DNA from: Spirochaetia bacterium
GTDB taxonomy: Bacteria; Spirochaetota; Spirochaetia; CADAEX01
Direction of reading: 5' to 3'
Assembly: GCA_017535435.1 (NCBI GenBank)
Contig: JAFXTY010000010.1
Span: 1 to 46,126, forward strand
Length of the DNA stretch: 46,126 nt
The stretch's first letter is position 1. Each line of letters opens with the position of its first letter. Shown piece after piece: positions 26,262-33,869 of the stretch. The notes under the pieces were generated by a model that worked only from the letters and a program-made list of their open reading frames with translations, had not been told where the DNA came from and searched no databases. Both the position numbers and the translations under genes were made by a program.

Positions 26262-26972
26262 ATGGAAAACATTGAGTATTTTAAACTCCAGGCAAAGAAT
26301 CTTTTAAAAGATTACAAAACTCAACTCTTCTCTAAAGAAGAAATCTATGATTATCACCCAAAGTATTTTGATGTAATCAGGTTGTTTAATGATTTTAAGT
26401 ATCGATATTTTGAAGATAATTTTAGTTTTACACTGATGCATGCTCAGCATCTAATAGCAAAACTTGCTGGTTTTGATAAATGGAATGATTTGTTAAATGC
26501 AAAACCTGCTGAATTGGAACTCGCACATCTATTATTTGATAATGCCCATAAAACAAGCATTGATGAATGGAATAAATTCACTAAAAAAACAGAAAAAATG
26601 AATCATAAAAAATTAAATGCTGAAGAAAAGTTAAATATTTTTAAACATGTATTCATTAAACAGAATTGGTATAAAAGTAATTATATACCATATAGAGTCG
26701 GTTTAGAGGAAAGCCATTATAATCTCTTTTATAAAGAACTTACAGGCCAAGAAAGAATATCTGTAATTAAAGATCATTTACAAGACGGATATGGTTTTGA
26801 TGATGATGAAATAGTTGAGTGTATTCATTGTGGTGAAAAATATCCGTTCAAGAATGTAAAAGTAATTAAAAATATAGATGATGATATTGCCGTTATAGTT
26901 TGTAAAAATCACCCTAAGTGTAATGGTAGTATTATTGATTTGATGCATGTTGAAAAACAGGTAAAAAAATAA
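26262..26972 (+). CDS. Uncharacterised protein with C-terminal zinc ribbon
   Basis: A 236-residue protein. The N-terminal region (EYFKLQAKNLLKDYKTQ, then HPKYFD and HAQHLIAKLAGFDKWNDLL) resembles a domain I have seen in unnamed proteins of many gut and environmental bacteria; its function is not known. The C-terminus has CIHCGEKY and, 29 residues after it, VCKNHPKC, a four-Cys metal-binding ribbon. Start ATG with AAGGA 8 bp before it. AT-rich, like other genes of this accessory region. Confidence 0.7.
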   Translation: MENIEYFKLQAKNLLKDYKTQLFSKEEIYDYHPKYFDVIRLFNDFKYRYFEDNFSFTLMHAQHLIAKLAGFDKWNDLLNAKPAELELAHLLFDNAHKTSIDEWNKFTKKTEKMNHKKLNAEEKLNIFKHVFIKQNWYKSNYIPYRVGLEESHYNLFYKELTGQERISVIKDHLQDGYGFDDDEIVECIHCGEKYPFKNVKVIKNIDDDIAVIVCKNHPKCNGSIIDLMHVEKQVKK

Positions 26973-27007
26973 TATATAATATTATGAATGGTTTAGTGGG
27001 GAATTAT

Positions 27008-27436
27008 ATGAAAAAGATTATATTTTTAAGTTTGTCATTTTTTATTCTTTCGTGTTCAACTCTTTTTTCTGCGCCCAAAAATGGTACTAGAACCATTGAA
27101 TTAGATGGTGTTAAAACTGTAGAAAATGAAACTGATAATGGTTTTACAATATGGGAATTAGTGGATTATGTTTATGATGATTCTACTGGAATTAAAGTTG
27201 GTTATTTTGACTTTAAAGGTACAAGAATAGGTTTTGTCTTGTTTGATGGAGAGAATAAAGGTACAGCAGCTATTTTTTCAAGAGAAGGCATAGACTACCG
27301 TTGGGACTGGGGAAGTGAATATCAATATTGTATTACAATTTCACCAGATAAGGTTGCACGCTATTATGACTTTTCAAAAGGTGAAAAAGGTGAACCACAA
27401 AAATCAAGAGGTTTATATAAAGCTAAAAAAAGATAA
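27008..27436 (+). CDS. Small predicted lipoprotein, unknown function
   Basis: A 142-residue protein with a signal peptide KKIIFLSLSFFILSC (lipobox ILSC, Cys 15) and a mature part of alternating hydrophobic and polar residues, probably beta-rich (YVYDDSTGIKVGYFDFKGTRIG). I chose ATG 27008 because the signal peptide begins there and GGGGA precedes it; the upstream ATG at 26984 would add eight unlikely residues. No family recognised. Confidence 0.65.
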   Translation: MKKIIFLSLSFFILSCSTLFSAPKNGTRTIELDGVKTVENETDNGFTIWELVDYVYDDSTGIKVGYFDFKGTRIGFVLFDGENKGTAAIFSREGIDYRWDWGSEYQYCITISPDKVARYYDFSKGEKGEPQKSRGLYKAKKR

Positions 27437-27455
27437 TTTGCTTTAGTTGAAAGTC

Positions 27456-27486
27456 AAAAGGCATACTAAAATGTATGCCTTTTTTT
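27456..27486. terminator. Bidirectional terminator
   Basis: AAAAGGCATAC (27456-27466) pairs perfectly with GTATGCCTTTT (27473-27483) around TAAAAT. T-run to 27486 on the plus strand, and the A-run supplies one for the convergent toxin gene. Confidence 0.9.
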
Positions 27487-27496
27487 ATTAAGTTTC

Positions 27497-27931
27497 TTAT
27501 ATTCTCTGCAACTCCTGGTCGTATGTCTTAAGTGGGACTGCCAGGCGGCGGGCGAGCTCAAGATAAGAGGCATCGTAGTAAGTAAGGCCGTTCTCCGAGG
27601 CCAGGTCAAAGATCCGCTGCCGTATCTCTCCGGTGCTCTGTATATCGGTTATGATTGGCAGCTGCTGCAGGTTGAACAGCAGGTCTCTTGCATCAGCTTT
27701 TGAGATAGGTATCTGCTTTGAGTTTCTTCTGCGGGTGCGGCAGAGCAGGGTGTTTCCAATCTCGTACCAGAAAAGCTGCGGCACATGAATCTGTCCGTTG
27801 TGTGTGATTATATATTCAATGTCATTCACGCAGTCCGAGAGCTCATCATCGCAGATTCCGTTAAGAAGATATGCTGCCATAAAAGAGGTGTCTGCCACAA
27901 AGCAGGGGAATGTGTCAGTATTTTCTTCCAT
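27497..27931 (-). CDS. PIN-domain toxin (VapC family)
   Basis: A 144-residue protein with the acidic residues of a PIN-type RNase: FVADTS (D14), WYEIGN, YYDASYLELA and TYDQEL. VapC toxins cut specific RNAs, often tRNA or rRNA. It overlaps the upstream antitoxin gene by 17 bp, the usual tight coupling. The target cannot be predicted. Confidence 0.88.
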   Translation of the reverse strand: MEENTDTFPCFVADTSFMAAYLLNGICDDELSDCVNDIEYIITHNGQIHVPQLFWYEIGNTLLCRTRRRNSKQIPISKADARDLLFNLQQLPIITDIQSTGEIRQRIFDLASENGLTYYDASYLELARRLAVPLKTYDQELQRI

Positions 27932-28199
27932 AATCCCTCATCTCCTTGATATCTGAAGCTGTAAGTGGAGCAATCCCTTTCTTCTCCATTTTGAAGGATA
28001 ATTCTGAGGATATCCTCATGATACGCCTGTGGGCTTCCATTGCTGCTGTGTTCTGTATTTTCTTCTCTCCCTGAAGCACTGCCACCTGCTTGCCGTTCTT
28101 TGATATGCGCACAGTTGTCCCCTCCTGCACTTTTCGGAGCAGTTCGGAGAAGTGGGTCTTTGCATCGAATGCACCGATATCGATTACTGCCAATGCCAT
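27915..28199 (-). CDS. Phd/YefM-type antitoxin
   Basis: About 94 residues. The N-terminal DNA-binding part is IDIGAFDAKTHFSELLRKVQEGTTVRISKNGKQVAVL, the Phd/YefM fold; the C-terminal part (EMRDYGRKY) would wrap the toxin. I set the start at 28199 because AGGAGG lies just upstream on that strand; the open frame extends to 28226 but without support. It should neutralise the toxin and repress the pair. Confidence 0.85.
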   Translation of the reverse strand: MALAVIDIGAFDAKTHFSELLRKVQEGTTVRISKNGKQVAVLQGEKKIQNTAAMEAHRRIMRISSELSFKMEKKGIAPLTASDIKEMRDYGRKY

Positions 28200-28368
28200 A
28201 TATGCCTCCTGTACATAAGATAACACAGCCTTTGGGAAAAATCAACCAGTTTTTAAACCAGTCTGATTAAGCTCCTCCAACCCAGGCGCATGGACTGCGG
28301 CAGTTGATATTAAGCAGATTTTGCAAGCTGAAGTGCCCACCGAAGATATTGATTTCTCCACCTCTGCG

Positions 28369-28512
28369 TTGTACCACAAACACTGCTATTGCACATTTGA
28401 AGCCATCAAAAGGCATGCCCGTCGATATTGCGGCCCGTAGGGAACGCACTTTATCGAGCGGGTGTGTCTTATTGCTGGCTATTATTGACTATCTTAAGTG
28501 TTTGTGGTACAA
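28369..28512. repeat. MITE-like element, copy B, with 16-bp perfect terminal inverted repeats
   Basis: TTGTACCACAAACACT (28369-28384) is the exact reverse complement of AGTGTTTGTGGTACAA (28497-28512). Read on the minus strand, the interior matches copy A at 22168-22303 in order (CAGCAATAAGACAC, GCTCG, CCCTACGGGCC, GCATGCCTTTTG). The right end contributes the -10 and part of the spacer of the T-box promoter. Short open frames in it are not convincing as genes. Confidence 0.65.
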
Positions 28513-28513
28513 A
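28485..28513 (+). promoter_or_regulatory. Promoter of the T-box transcript
   Basis: TTGACT (28485-28490), 17 bp, TACAAA (28508-28513). The expected start near 28520 is a few bases before T-box stem I, which fits well. The -35 context equals that at 8396-8407 (grpE). Confidence 0.65.
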
Positions 28514-28519
28514 AGCTAT

Positions 28520-28798
28520 ACATGCGTTGACGAAAATCCAGTAGGACGCTGATAACCTTCAAAGAGAGCTGCCGGACGGTGCGAGGCAGTGGAGGCCGGT
28601 GCTCTGAATTACCTTTCCGAGCAGCGCTTTGAAACACTGCCAAGGTGTAGTAGAAGTCGCCGGGTACGCCCGTTACAGCGCAAGGGTATGTCTGTACCTG
28701 ATAAGGCTCTTCCTGCGAAGGTGGGGCAAACAGAGGTGGTACCGCGGGAACTCTCGCCCTCTGTGTTTTCTTTTTGTAAACACCGGGATTACATTTTT
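28520..28798 (+). promoter_or_regulatory. T-box riboswitch controlling the acyl-CoA synthetase gene
   Basis: All parts of a T-box can be placed. Stem I base: 28524-28529 with 28622-28627. Loop-E/specifier side: AGTA 28540-28543 opposite GAATTACC 28606-28613. Upper stem: 28543-28551 with 28597-28605 (8 of 9 pairs). Then AGAGAG, and the distal stem CTGCC/GGCAG around GGACGGTGCGA. A stem II-type element is CGGG-TACG-CCCG followed by TTAC. Stem III: about 28705-28728. Antiterminator: ACAGAGG (28730-28736) with CCTCTGT (28758-28764), 7-nt bulge TGGTACC (28737-28743), and inner helix GCGGGA/TCTCGC. The bulge UGGU fits a tRNA ending ACCA. The competing hairpin is CCC..GTGTTT / AAACAC-C-GGG (28757-28787), followed by a short T-run. 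The codon is UUA if read directly after GAA; AUU and UAC are the other registers. Confidence 0.9.
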
Positions 28799-28810
28799 AG
28801 GAGCAATTTT

Positions 28811-30445
28811 ATGGTTATTACTGAGCTTCTTGAACGCAATTCAAGGCTGTATGGTGGAGAGTGTGCACTGGTTGAGATCAATCCGTCGGAGAGCAGGGAC
28901 AAGGCTGTCACATGGCGCGAGGCAAGCCTTATAGAGGGAACTCAGGATGCCCCATACCGCAGGGAGATGTCCTGGCGTTCCTTCGACCGCAGGGCAAACC
29001 GCTTTGCAAACCTTCTTTTAAGCCGTGGTCTCAAGCGAGGTACAAAGGTTGGTATTCTTATGATGAACTGCCTGGAATACCTTCCGATTTATTTCGGAAT
29101 CCTCAAGGCGGGCTGCATTGTGGTTCCTATGAACTTCCGCTACTCAAGCGAAGAGATTACCTACTGCCTTGACTTGGCTGATGTTGAGGTCTTAGTCTTC
29201 GGACCTGAGTTCATAGAGCGTATGGATGCAATCCAGAACCGGATTCCAAAGGTAAAATATCAGTTCTTTATTGGAAAGAACGGTCCTTCATATACCGAAA
29301 ACTTTTTTGACCTTATGCATTTCTTCTCGCCAGATGTACCTCCTGTGCTCTTCACAGAGGATGATTTGGCCGCCATCTACTTCTCATCCGGTACCACCGG
29401 GTTCCCTAAGGCCATCCTCCACAAGCACCGCTCCCTTATAAGCTCATGCATTGTGGAGCAGAAGCACCATGGCCAGACCCGGGACGATGTATTCCTTTGC
29501 ATTCCCCCGCTGTACCACACCGGTGCCAAGATGCACTGGTTCGGAAGCCTCCTTGCAGGAAGCCGGGCTGTGCTTCTTAAAGGTGTCAAGCCGGAGTGGA
29601 TTCTCCGCACTGTTACAGAAGAAAAATGCACCATAGTCTGGCTCCTTGTGCCATGGGCACAGGATATCCTGGATGCTATAGACTCAGGCCGCATCAAGCT
29701 GGAGCACTATATGCTGGACCAATGGCGACTTATGCACATAGGAGCACAGCCCGTGCCCCAGAGCCTTATCCAGCGGTGGCTCAAGGTGTTCCCTCATCAT
29801 CAGTACGACACCAACTACGGCCTTTCCGAATCCATCGGACCAGGCTGTGTCCACCTTGGAGTTGAGAATGTGAACAAGGTTGGCGCTATCGGCAAGGCCG
29901 GCTATATGTGGCAGACCAAGATTGTGGATGACAAGCACAACGAGGTTAAGCAGGGAGAGGTAGGGGAGCTTGCAGTAAAGGGCCCTGGCGTCATGGAATG
30001 CTACTACAAGAACCCTAAGGCCACTGCTGAATCCCTTGCTGATGGCTGGCTCTTCACCGGCGACATGGCCAAGGAGGATGAGGATGGCTTCATCTACCTT
30101 GTGGACCGGAAGAAGGATGTGATCATCACCGGAGGGGAGAACCTTTATCCGGTTGAGATTGAGAACTATCTCCGCAAATACGACAAGATCAAGGATGTGG
30201 CTGTCATCGGCTTCCCTGATCCACGGCTTGGAGAGATTGCAGGTGCCATCATCGAGATCAAGGAGGGAATGACCTGCACCGAGGATGAGATAAATGAGTT
30301 TGCCCAGGGGCTGCCACGGTACAAGAGACCTAAGAAGATAATCTTTGCCAAGGTGCCGCGGAATCCTACTGGAAAGATTGAGAAGCCCCTCTTACGCAAG
30401 ATGTACAGCACCACCAACCTGGTGGCAGAGGAGATCGGCGAATAA
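28811..30445 (+). CDS. Acyl-CoA synthetase (AMP-forming), T-box regulated
   Basis: A 544-residue class I adenylate-forming enzyme. P-loop YFSSGTTGFPKAILHKH, acyl-side YGLSES, GWLFTGDMAKEDEDGF and DRKKDVIITGGENLYPVEIE (hinge), and the catalytic lysine in NPTGKIEK. It activates a carboxylic acid to its CoA thioester; chain type is not readable. The start at 28811 is set by AGGAG at 28799-28803; the frame runs open to 28589, but that part is T-box RNA. T-box control implies a role in amino-acid supply, for example activating isovalerate, 2-methylbutyrate or isobutyrate for reductive carboxylation. folP starts 5 bp after its stop, so folP and cdaA may be in the same transcript. Confidence 0.88.
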   Translation: MVITELLERNSRLYGGECALVEINPSESRDKAVTWREASLIEGTQDAPYRREMSWRSFDRRANRFANLLLSRGLKRGTKVGILMMNCLEYLPIYFGILKAGCIVVPMNFRYSSEEITYCLDLADVEVLVFGPEFIERMDAIQNRIPKVKYQFFIGKNGPSYTENFFDLMHFFSPDVPPVLFTEDDLAAIYFSSGTTGFPKAILHKHRSLISSCIVEQKHHGQTRDDVFLCIPPLYHTGAKMHWFGSLLAGSRAVLLKGVKPEWILRTVTEEKCTIVWLLVPWAQDILDAIDSGRIKLEHYMLDQWRLMHIGAQPVPQSLIQRWLKVFPHHQYDTNYGLSESIGPGCVHLGVENVNKVGAIGKAGYMWQTKIVDDKHNEVKQGEVGELAVKGPGVMECYYKNPKATAESLADGWLFTGDMAKEDEDGFIYLVDRKKDVIITGGENLYPVEIENYLRKYDKIKDVAVIGFPDPRLGEIAGAIIEIKEGMTCTEDEINEFAQGLPRYKRPKKIIFAKVPRNPTGKIEKPLLRKMYSTTNLVAEEIGE

Positions 30446-30450
30446 CCAAT

Positions 30451-31269
30451 ATGGGCCTTATCTCCTCCCTACGCGAGAAAAATAAGATGCCCCTGGTAAT
30501 GGGAATTCTCAATGTCACACCAGACTCCTTCTATGCCCCAAGCAGGAAGGAGTCGGTTTCTTCAGCCCTTGAAGCTGCCCTGGCTATGGAGCAGAATGGG
30601 GCTGACATCATAGACATCGGAGCAGAGAGCACAAGGCCAGGTTTTGCCCCTGTGAGTGCCGAAGAGGAGATGGAACGCATAATCCCTGTTATAGAAGAGA
30701 TATGCAAGCACACTTCAATCCCTATTTCTGCAGATACCCGGAAAGGGAGTGTGGCAAAGGCTGCCCTGGATGCCGGTGCCCGCATTGTAAACGATATTTC
30801 CGCAGGTACTTACGATTTTTCAATAATTGAAATTGTAAAAAATTATAAATGTGATATTATATTAATGCACAGTCAGGAGAAGGCTCAGTATTCTGATGTG
30901 GTTTCAGAGGTCAGGGATTATCTTGTATCCCGGGTCGAGACCTTTAAGAAGGCTGGTGTTCAGGCCGATAAGATAACCCTGGATCCTGGCCTTGGCTTTG
31001 GAAAGGATACGGAGCACAACCTTGATCTGATGCGCCAGATGGAACAGCTTTCGGTACTGGGTTATCCGGTTCTCATAGGATGTTCCCGCAAACGTTTTGT
31101 AGGGGCAGTCACTGGTTCAGATGTGGAAGACCGGCTGGCCGGGACGTTGGCAGTAAATGCCTTTGCCGCAGCCCGTGGTGCAGCTGTGCTCAGGGTTCAT
31201 GATGTGAGGGAGACATCTGATATGGTTAAGATGCTCTTTGCCCTTGGAGATATTGCAGTCAGGAGGTGA
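30451..31269 (+). CDS. folP: Dihydropteroate synthase
   Basis: A 272-residue TIM-barrel enzyme joining pterin pyrophosphate and p-aminobenzoate in folate synthesis; the sulfonamide target. Signatures: MGILNVTPDSF, DIIDIGAESTRPG, NDISAG and DPGLGFGK, and near the end SRKRFVG and RVHDV. All catalytic blocks are intact. It begins 5 bp after the acyl-CoA synthetase and ends 3 bp before cdaA. Confidence 0.96.
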   Translation: MGLISSLREKNKMPLVMGILNVTPDSFYAPSRKESVSSALEAALAMEQNGADIIDIGAESTRPGFAPVSAEEEMERIIPVIEEICKHTSIPISADTRKGSVAKAALDAGARIVNDISAGTYDFSIIEIVKNYKCDIILMHSQEKAQYSDVVSEVRDYLVSRVETFKKAGVQADKITLDPGLGFGKDTEHNLDLMRQMEQLSVLGYPVLIGCSRKRFVGAVTGSDVEDRLAGTLAVNAFAAARGAAVLRVHDVRETSDMVKMLFALGDIAVRR

Positions 31270-31272
31270 CGA

Positions 31273-32064
31273 TTGGAAAGTTTTGTCTCTTTCTTCTCAA
31301 CCTATGTCAGGCCATTCCTGGATGTGGTTGTCCTTGCTTTTCTGATCTACCAGGTCTATAGGATACTTCTCCAGAACAATGCTCTCCCTGCCATCAAAGG
31401 TGTGGTGGCTGCAGCCGCTCTCTATGCCATAGCCTTTATCCTCAAGCTGGATACAATACTCTGGATCCTGAACAGGCTGGCTGGTGCCCTTATCATCATT
31501 GTAGTAATCATCTTCCAGTCCGAGATCCGGAACTTCTTCATCAAGGTTGGACAGAGCCGTTTCCTCCAGAGACGTCACAGGACAATCGGAACCGAGGTGG
31601 AGTCTGTTGTGAGTGCGGCAGAGATTCTCTCTTCCATGAAAAGGGGAGCTTTGGTTGTCTTCTCCCGCCAGACTGGACTTAAGAACATAATAGACACAGG
31701 AACAATCCTGAATGCTGATATATCTTCAAGCCTTATCGTGACAATATTCGGAAAGGATACAGCGCTCCACGACGGTGCTATAATCATATCTGGAAAAAAG
31801 ATTGTAGCTGCAGGCTGTTTCCTCCCGCTCTCCGAGCAGAAGGGTATCAGAAAGAGCTTTGGAACCAGACACAGAGCTGCCTTGGGAACTGCCGAGACCA
31901 CCGATGCAGTTGTCCTTATTGTCTCCGAGGAGACAGGAGCAATCTCGCTTGCTTACAACTCGAACCTCTATTACGAGCTTAAGCATGATGAGCTTTTGAG
32001 CACCCTGAACAACCTGGTGGTACTGGGACTTGCCCAGAGCGACAGTGGGGAGGATGAGGAATGA
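31273..32064 (+). CDS. cdaA: Diadenylate cyclase CdaA (c-di-AMP synthase)
   Basis: A 263-residue protein with three N-terminal membrane helices (to about residue 81) and a DAC domain whose motifs are LHDGAIII (DGA 167-169) and GTRHRAALG (RHR 199-201). It makes c-di-AMP, which controls potassium and osmotic balance. Start TTG at 31273 with AGGAGG at 31261-31266. It is followed, with a 4-bp overlap, by a CdaR/YbbR-like protein, the conserved cdaA-cdaR pair, but glmM is not in the window. Confidence 0.96.
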   Translation: MESFVSFFSTYVRPFLDVVVLAFLIYQVYRILLQNNALPAIKGVVAAAALYAIAFILKLDTILWILNRLAGALIIIVVIIFQSEIRNFFIKVGQSRFLQRRHRTIGTEVESVVSAAEILSSMKRGALVVFSRQTGLKNIIDTGTILNADISSSLIVTIFGKDTALHDGAIIISGKKIVAAGCFLPLSEQKGIRKSFGTRHRAALGTAETTDAVVLIVSEETGAISLAYNSNLYYELKHDELLSTLNNLVVLGLAQSDSGEDEE

Positions 32065-33113
32065 AAGCTGGAAGAGTATTCAAGGTTATCACCCGGAACT
32101 GGGCTGCCAAGCTTTTCTGTTTTGCCATTGCAGTTGTCGTTGTGCTGTTCAACAGAATGGGAAAGATTGAAGACCGTACCATGAACATCCCGTTCAAGCT
32201 CTACACCAACTCAGAATATCTGGTTGTACAGGATATACCCCGGACTATCAAGGTGACGCTCCGGGGAAACAAGGATGATATCTATTCTATCCTGAGCAGC
32301 GACCTTACTGCTTTTGCAGATTTCACCGCTGTGGCAGAGACTGGAAACTATTCCAGACCTATAAAGATAGAACGCAGTGGAAGCGCCCTTTACATCACTC
32401 CTCTGGAGATACATACAACACCTAACCAGATCAACCTGGCTTTTGCCCGGAAGACTATCAAGCGGATTCCTCTGGAGCCTGTGGTAAGAGGAACACCGGC
32501 GGAAGGCTACGAACTGTCAGGTACACTTCTTTCTCCTAACTTTGTGACTGTAGAAGGCCCAGAGAGCGTTCTTGACACCATTACATCATTCAAGACAACC
32601 TCTGTGGATCTGGATGGCCATTCCGATAACTTCTCTGTCCAGGTAGGGGTGGAGACCAACAATAAGTTTGTCCGGCTCATCAATTCGGATGTAAGACTTT
32701 CCCTCAGCATTGCCAAAATCATGGTTGTCAGAACAGTCCAGAACGTAACAATACTGCTGGCACATTGTCCAGACGACCTTACTGCAGTGCCTAATGTTCA
32801 GGCAGGATCCATCAAGCTGGAGGTCAACAGCCAGAGGGCAGATACTATATCTGCATCTTCCATGAAACTGGTGGCGGAGCTTGGCAATCTCAGTGGGCCT
32901 GGAACCTACATACTGCCGCTTAAGCCTGCAATACCAAAGAATATGAACATGGTGGGTTTCTCCCCAGATACTGTGGAGGTTACTGTCTCTTCCAAGAACA
33001 TAACCCCATCCCCGGATGCCCCTGCAGAACCGGCGACCGCAGCTCCTGCTGCTTCAGCTTCAGAAGCACCGGCCCCAGAAGCTGCTGCACCAGCAGAAAA
33101 ACCTGCGCAGTGA
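32061..33113 (+). CDS. CdaR-like YbbR-domain protein
   Basis: A 350-residue protein with one N-terminal membrane segment (about 14-29) and about three YbbR-like beta domains outside the membrane (for example VQDIPRTIKVTLRGNKDDI; LEPVVRGTPAEGYELSG followed by VTVEGPESVLD). The C-terminal 30 residues are Ala/Pro/Glu-rich low complexity. In other bacteria this protein modulates CdaA; coupling by overlap supports that here. Confidence 0.87.
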   Translation: MKAGRVFKVITRNWAAKLFCFAIAVVVVLFNRMGKIEDRTMNIPFKLYTNSEYLVVQDIPRTIKVTLRGNKDDIYSILSSDLTAFADFTAVAETGNYSRPIKIERSGSALYITPLEIHTTPNQINLAFARKTIKRIPLEPVVRGTPAEGYELSGTLLSPNFVTVEGPESVLDTITSFKTTSVDLDGHSDNFSVQVGVETNNKFVRLINSDVRLSLSIAKIMVVRTVQNVTILLAHCPDDLTAVPNVQAGSIKLEVNSQRADTISASSMKLVAELGNLSGPGTYILPLKPAIPKNMNMVGFSPDTVEVTVSSKNITPSPDAPAEPATAAPAASASEAPAPEAAAPAEKPAQ

Positions 33114-33125
33114 AAGAGGTAAGCT

Positions 33126-33869
33126 TTGGCTAATATCAAGCTTACTGTAGCATATGATGGAACAGCCTACTGCGGCTGGCAGATCCAGAATGATGACGAC
33201 ACAATCCAGGGTCGCATGGAGAAAGCGCTGGAGAAGCTGCATGGTCATCCTGTGAAGATAACCGGTGCCGGGCGTACCGATTCCGGGGTTCATGCAAGAG
33301 GGCAGTGTGCCAACTTCATCACCGATATGACTATGCCGGTGGAGAAGTTCAGGGAAGCCCTCAATTCATTTCTACCTCCCGATATCAGAATTCTGAAAAG
33401 CGAGGCGGTGGATGAGAGCTTTCATGCCCGCTACGATGCCACAGAGCGTATTTATAAATACTACATGCTTCCCAGGGATTTAAGCTATCCTTGGCTTGAG
33501 CGGTACTGCCTGACTTTAAAAAGTGCACCGGACCTCAGCCGGTTTAATGAGCTTGTGTCGCCCCTTGTGGGATTCCACTCCTTTGCTTCCTTTGCATCGG
33601 TGATGGAGGATGGCTATCCCATGGAGCGGACAGTGAACTATGCTGAATTTTACCAAAGCCAGGGCTATACAGTTTTCAAGATCTCTGCCGACGGTTTTTT
33701 AAGGCGCATGGTGCGGTCCATAGTGGGCACTGTGCTTGATTTATATGATAAAGGGAAAGATGGCTCTGCCATGAAGGCGGTTCTGGATGCTCATGACCGT
33801 TCCGCCGCCGGGGCCTGTGCTCTGGCAAAGGGGCTCTTCCTGGACCAGGTGATATATGGGAAACATTGA
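33126..33869 (+). CDS. truA: tRNA pseudouridine(38-40) synthase TruA
   Basis: A 247-residue enzyme making pseudouridine in the anticodon arm. The catalytic aspartate lies in GAGRTDSGVHARGQ; other family blocks are YDGTAYCGWQIQ near the start, FHARYDATERIYKYY, and FLRRMVRSIVGT. The start is TTG at 33126, with AGAGGT upstream. The 3' end overlaps the next gene by 14 bp. Confidence 0.96.
   Translation: MANIKLTVAYDGTAYCGWQIQNDDDTIQGRMEKALEKLHGHPVKITGAGRTDSGVHARGQCANFITDMTMPVEKFREALNSFLPPDIRILKSEAVDESFHARYDATERIYKYYMLPRDLSYPWLERYCLTLKSAPDLSRFNELVSPLVGFHSFASFASVMEDGYPMERTVNYAEFYQSQGYTVFKISADGFLRRMVRSIVGTVLDLYDKGKDGSAMKAVLDAHDRSAAGACALAKGLFLDQVIYGKH

Noticed and set aside
22300-28300. CRISPR array or phage remnant in the accessory region
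   Set aside because: No regularly spaced direct repeats, cas genes, integrase or structural phage genes were seen.
28304-28552. Open frame across element B and the T-box promoter
   Set aside because: It runs through a terminal inverted repeat, promoter and stem I, and has no homology I can see.
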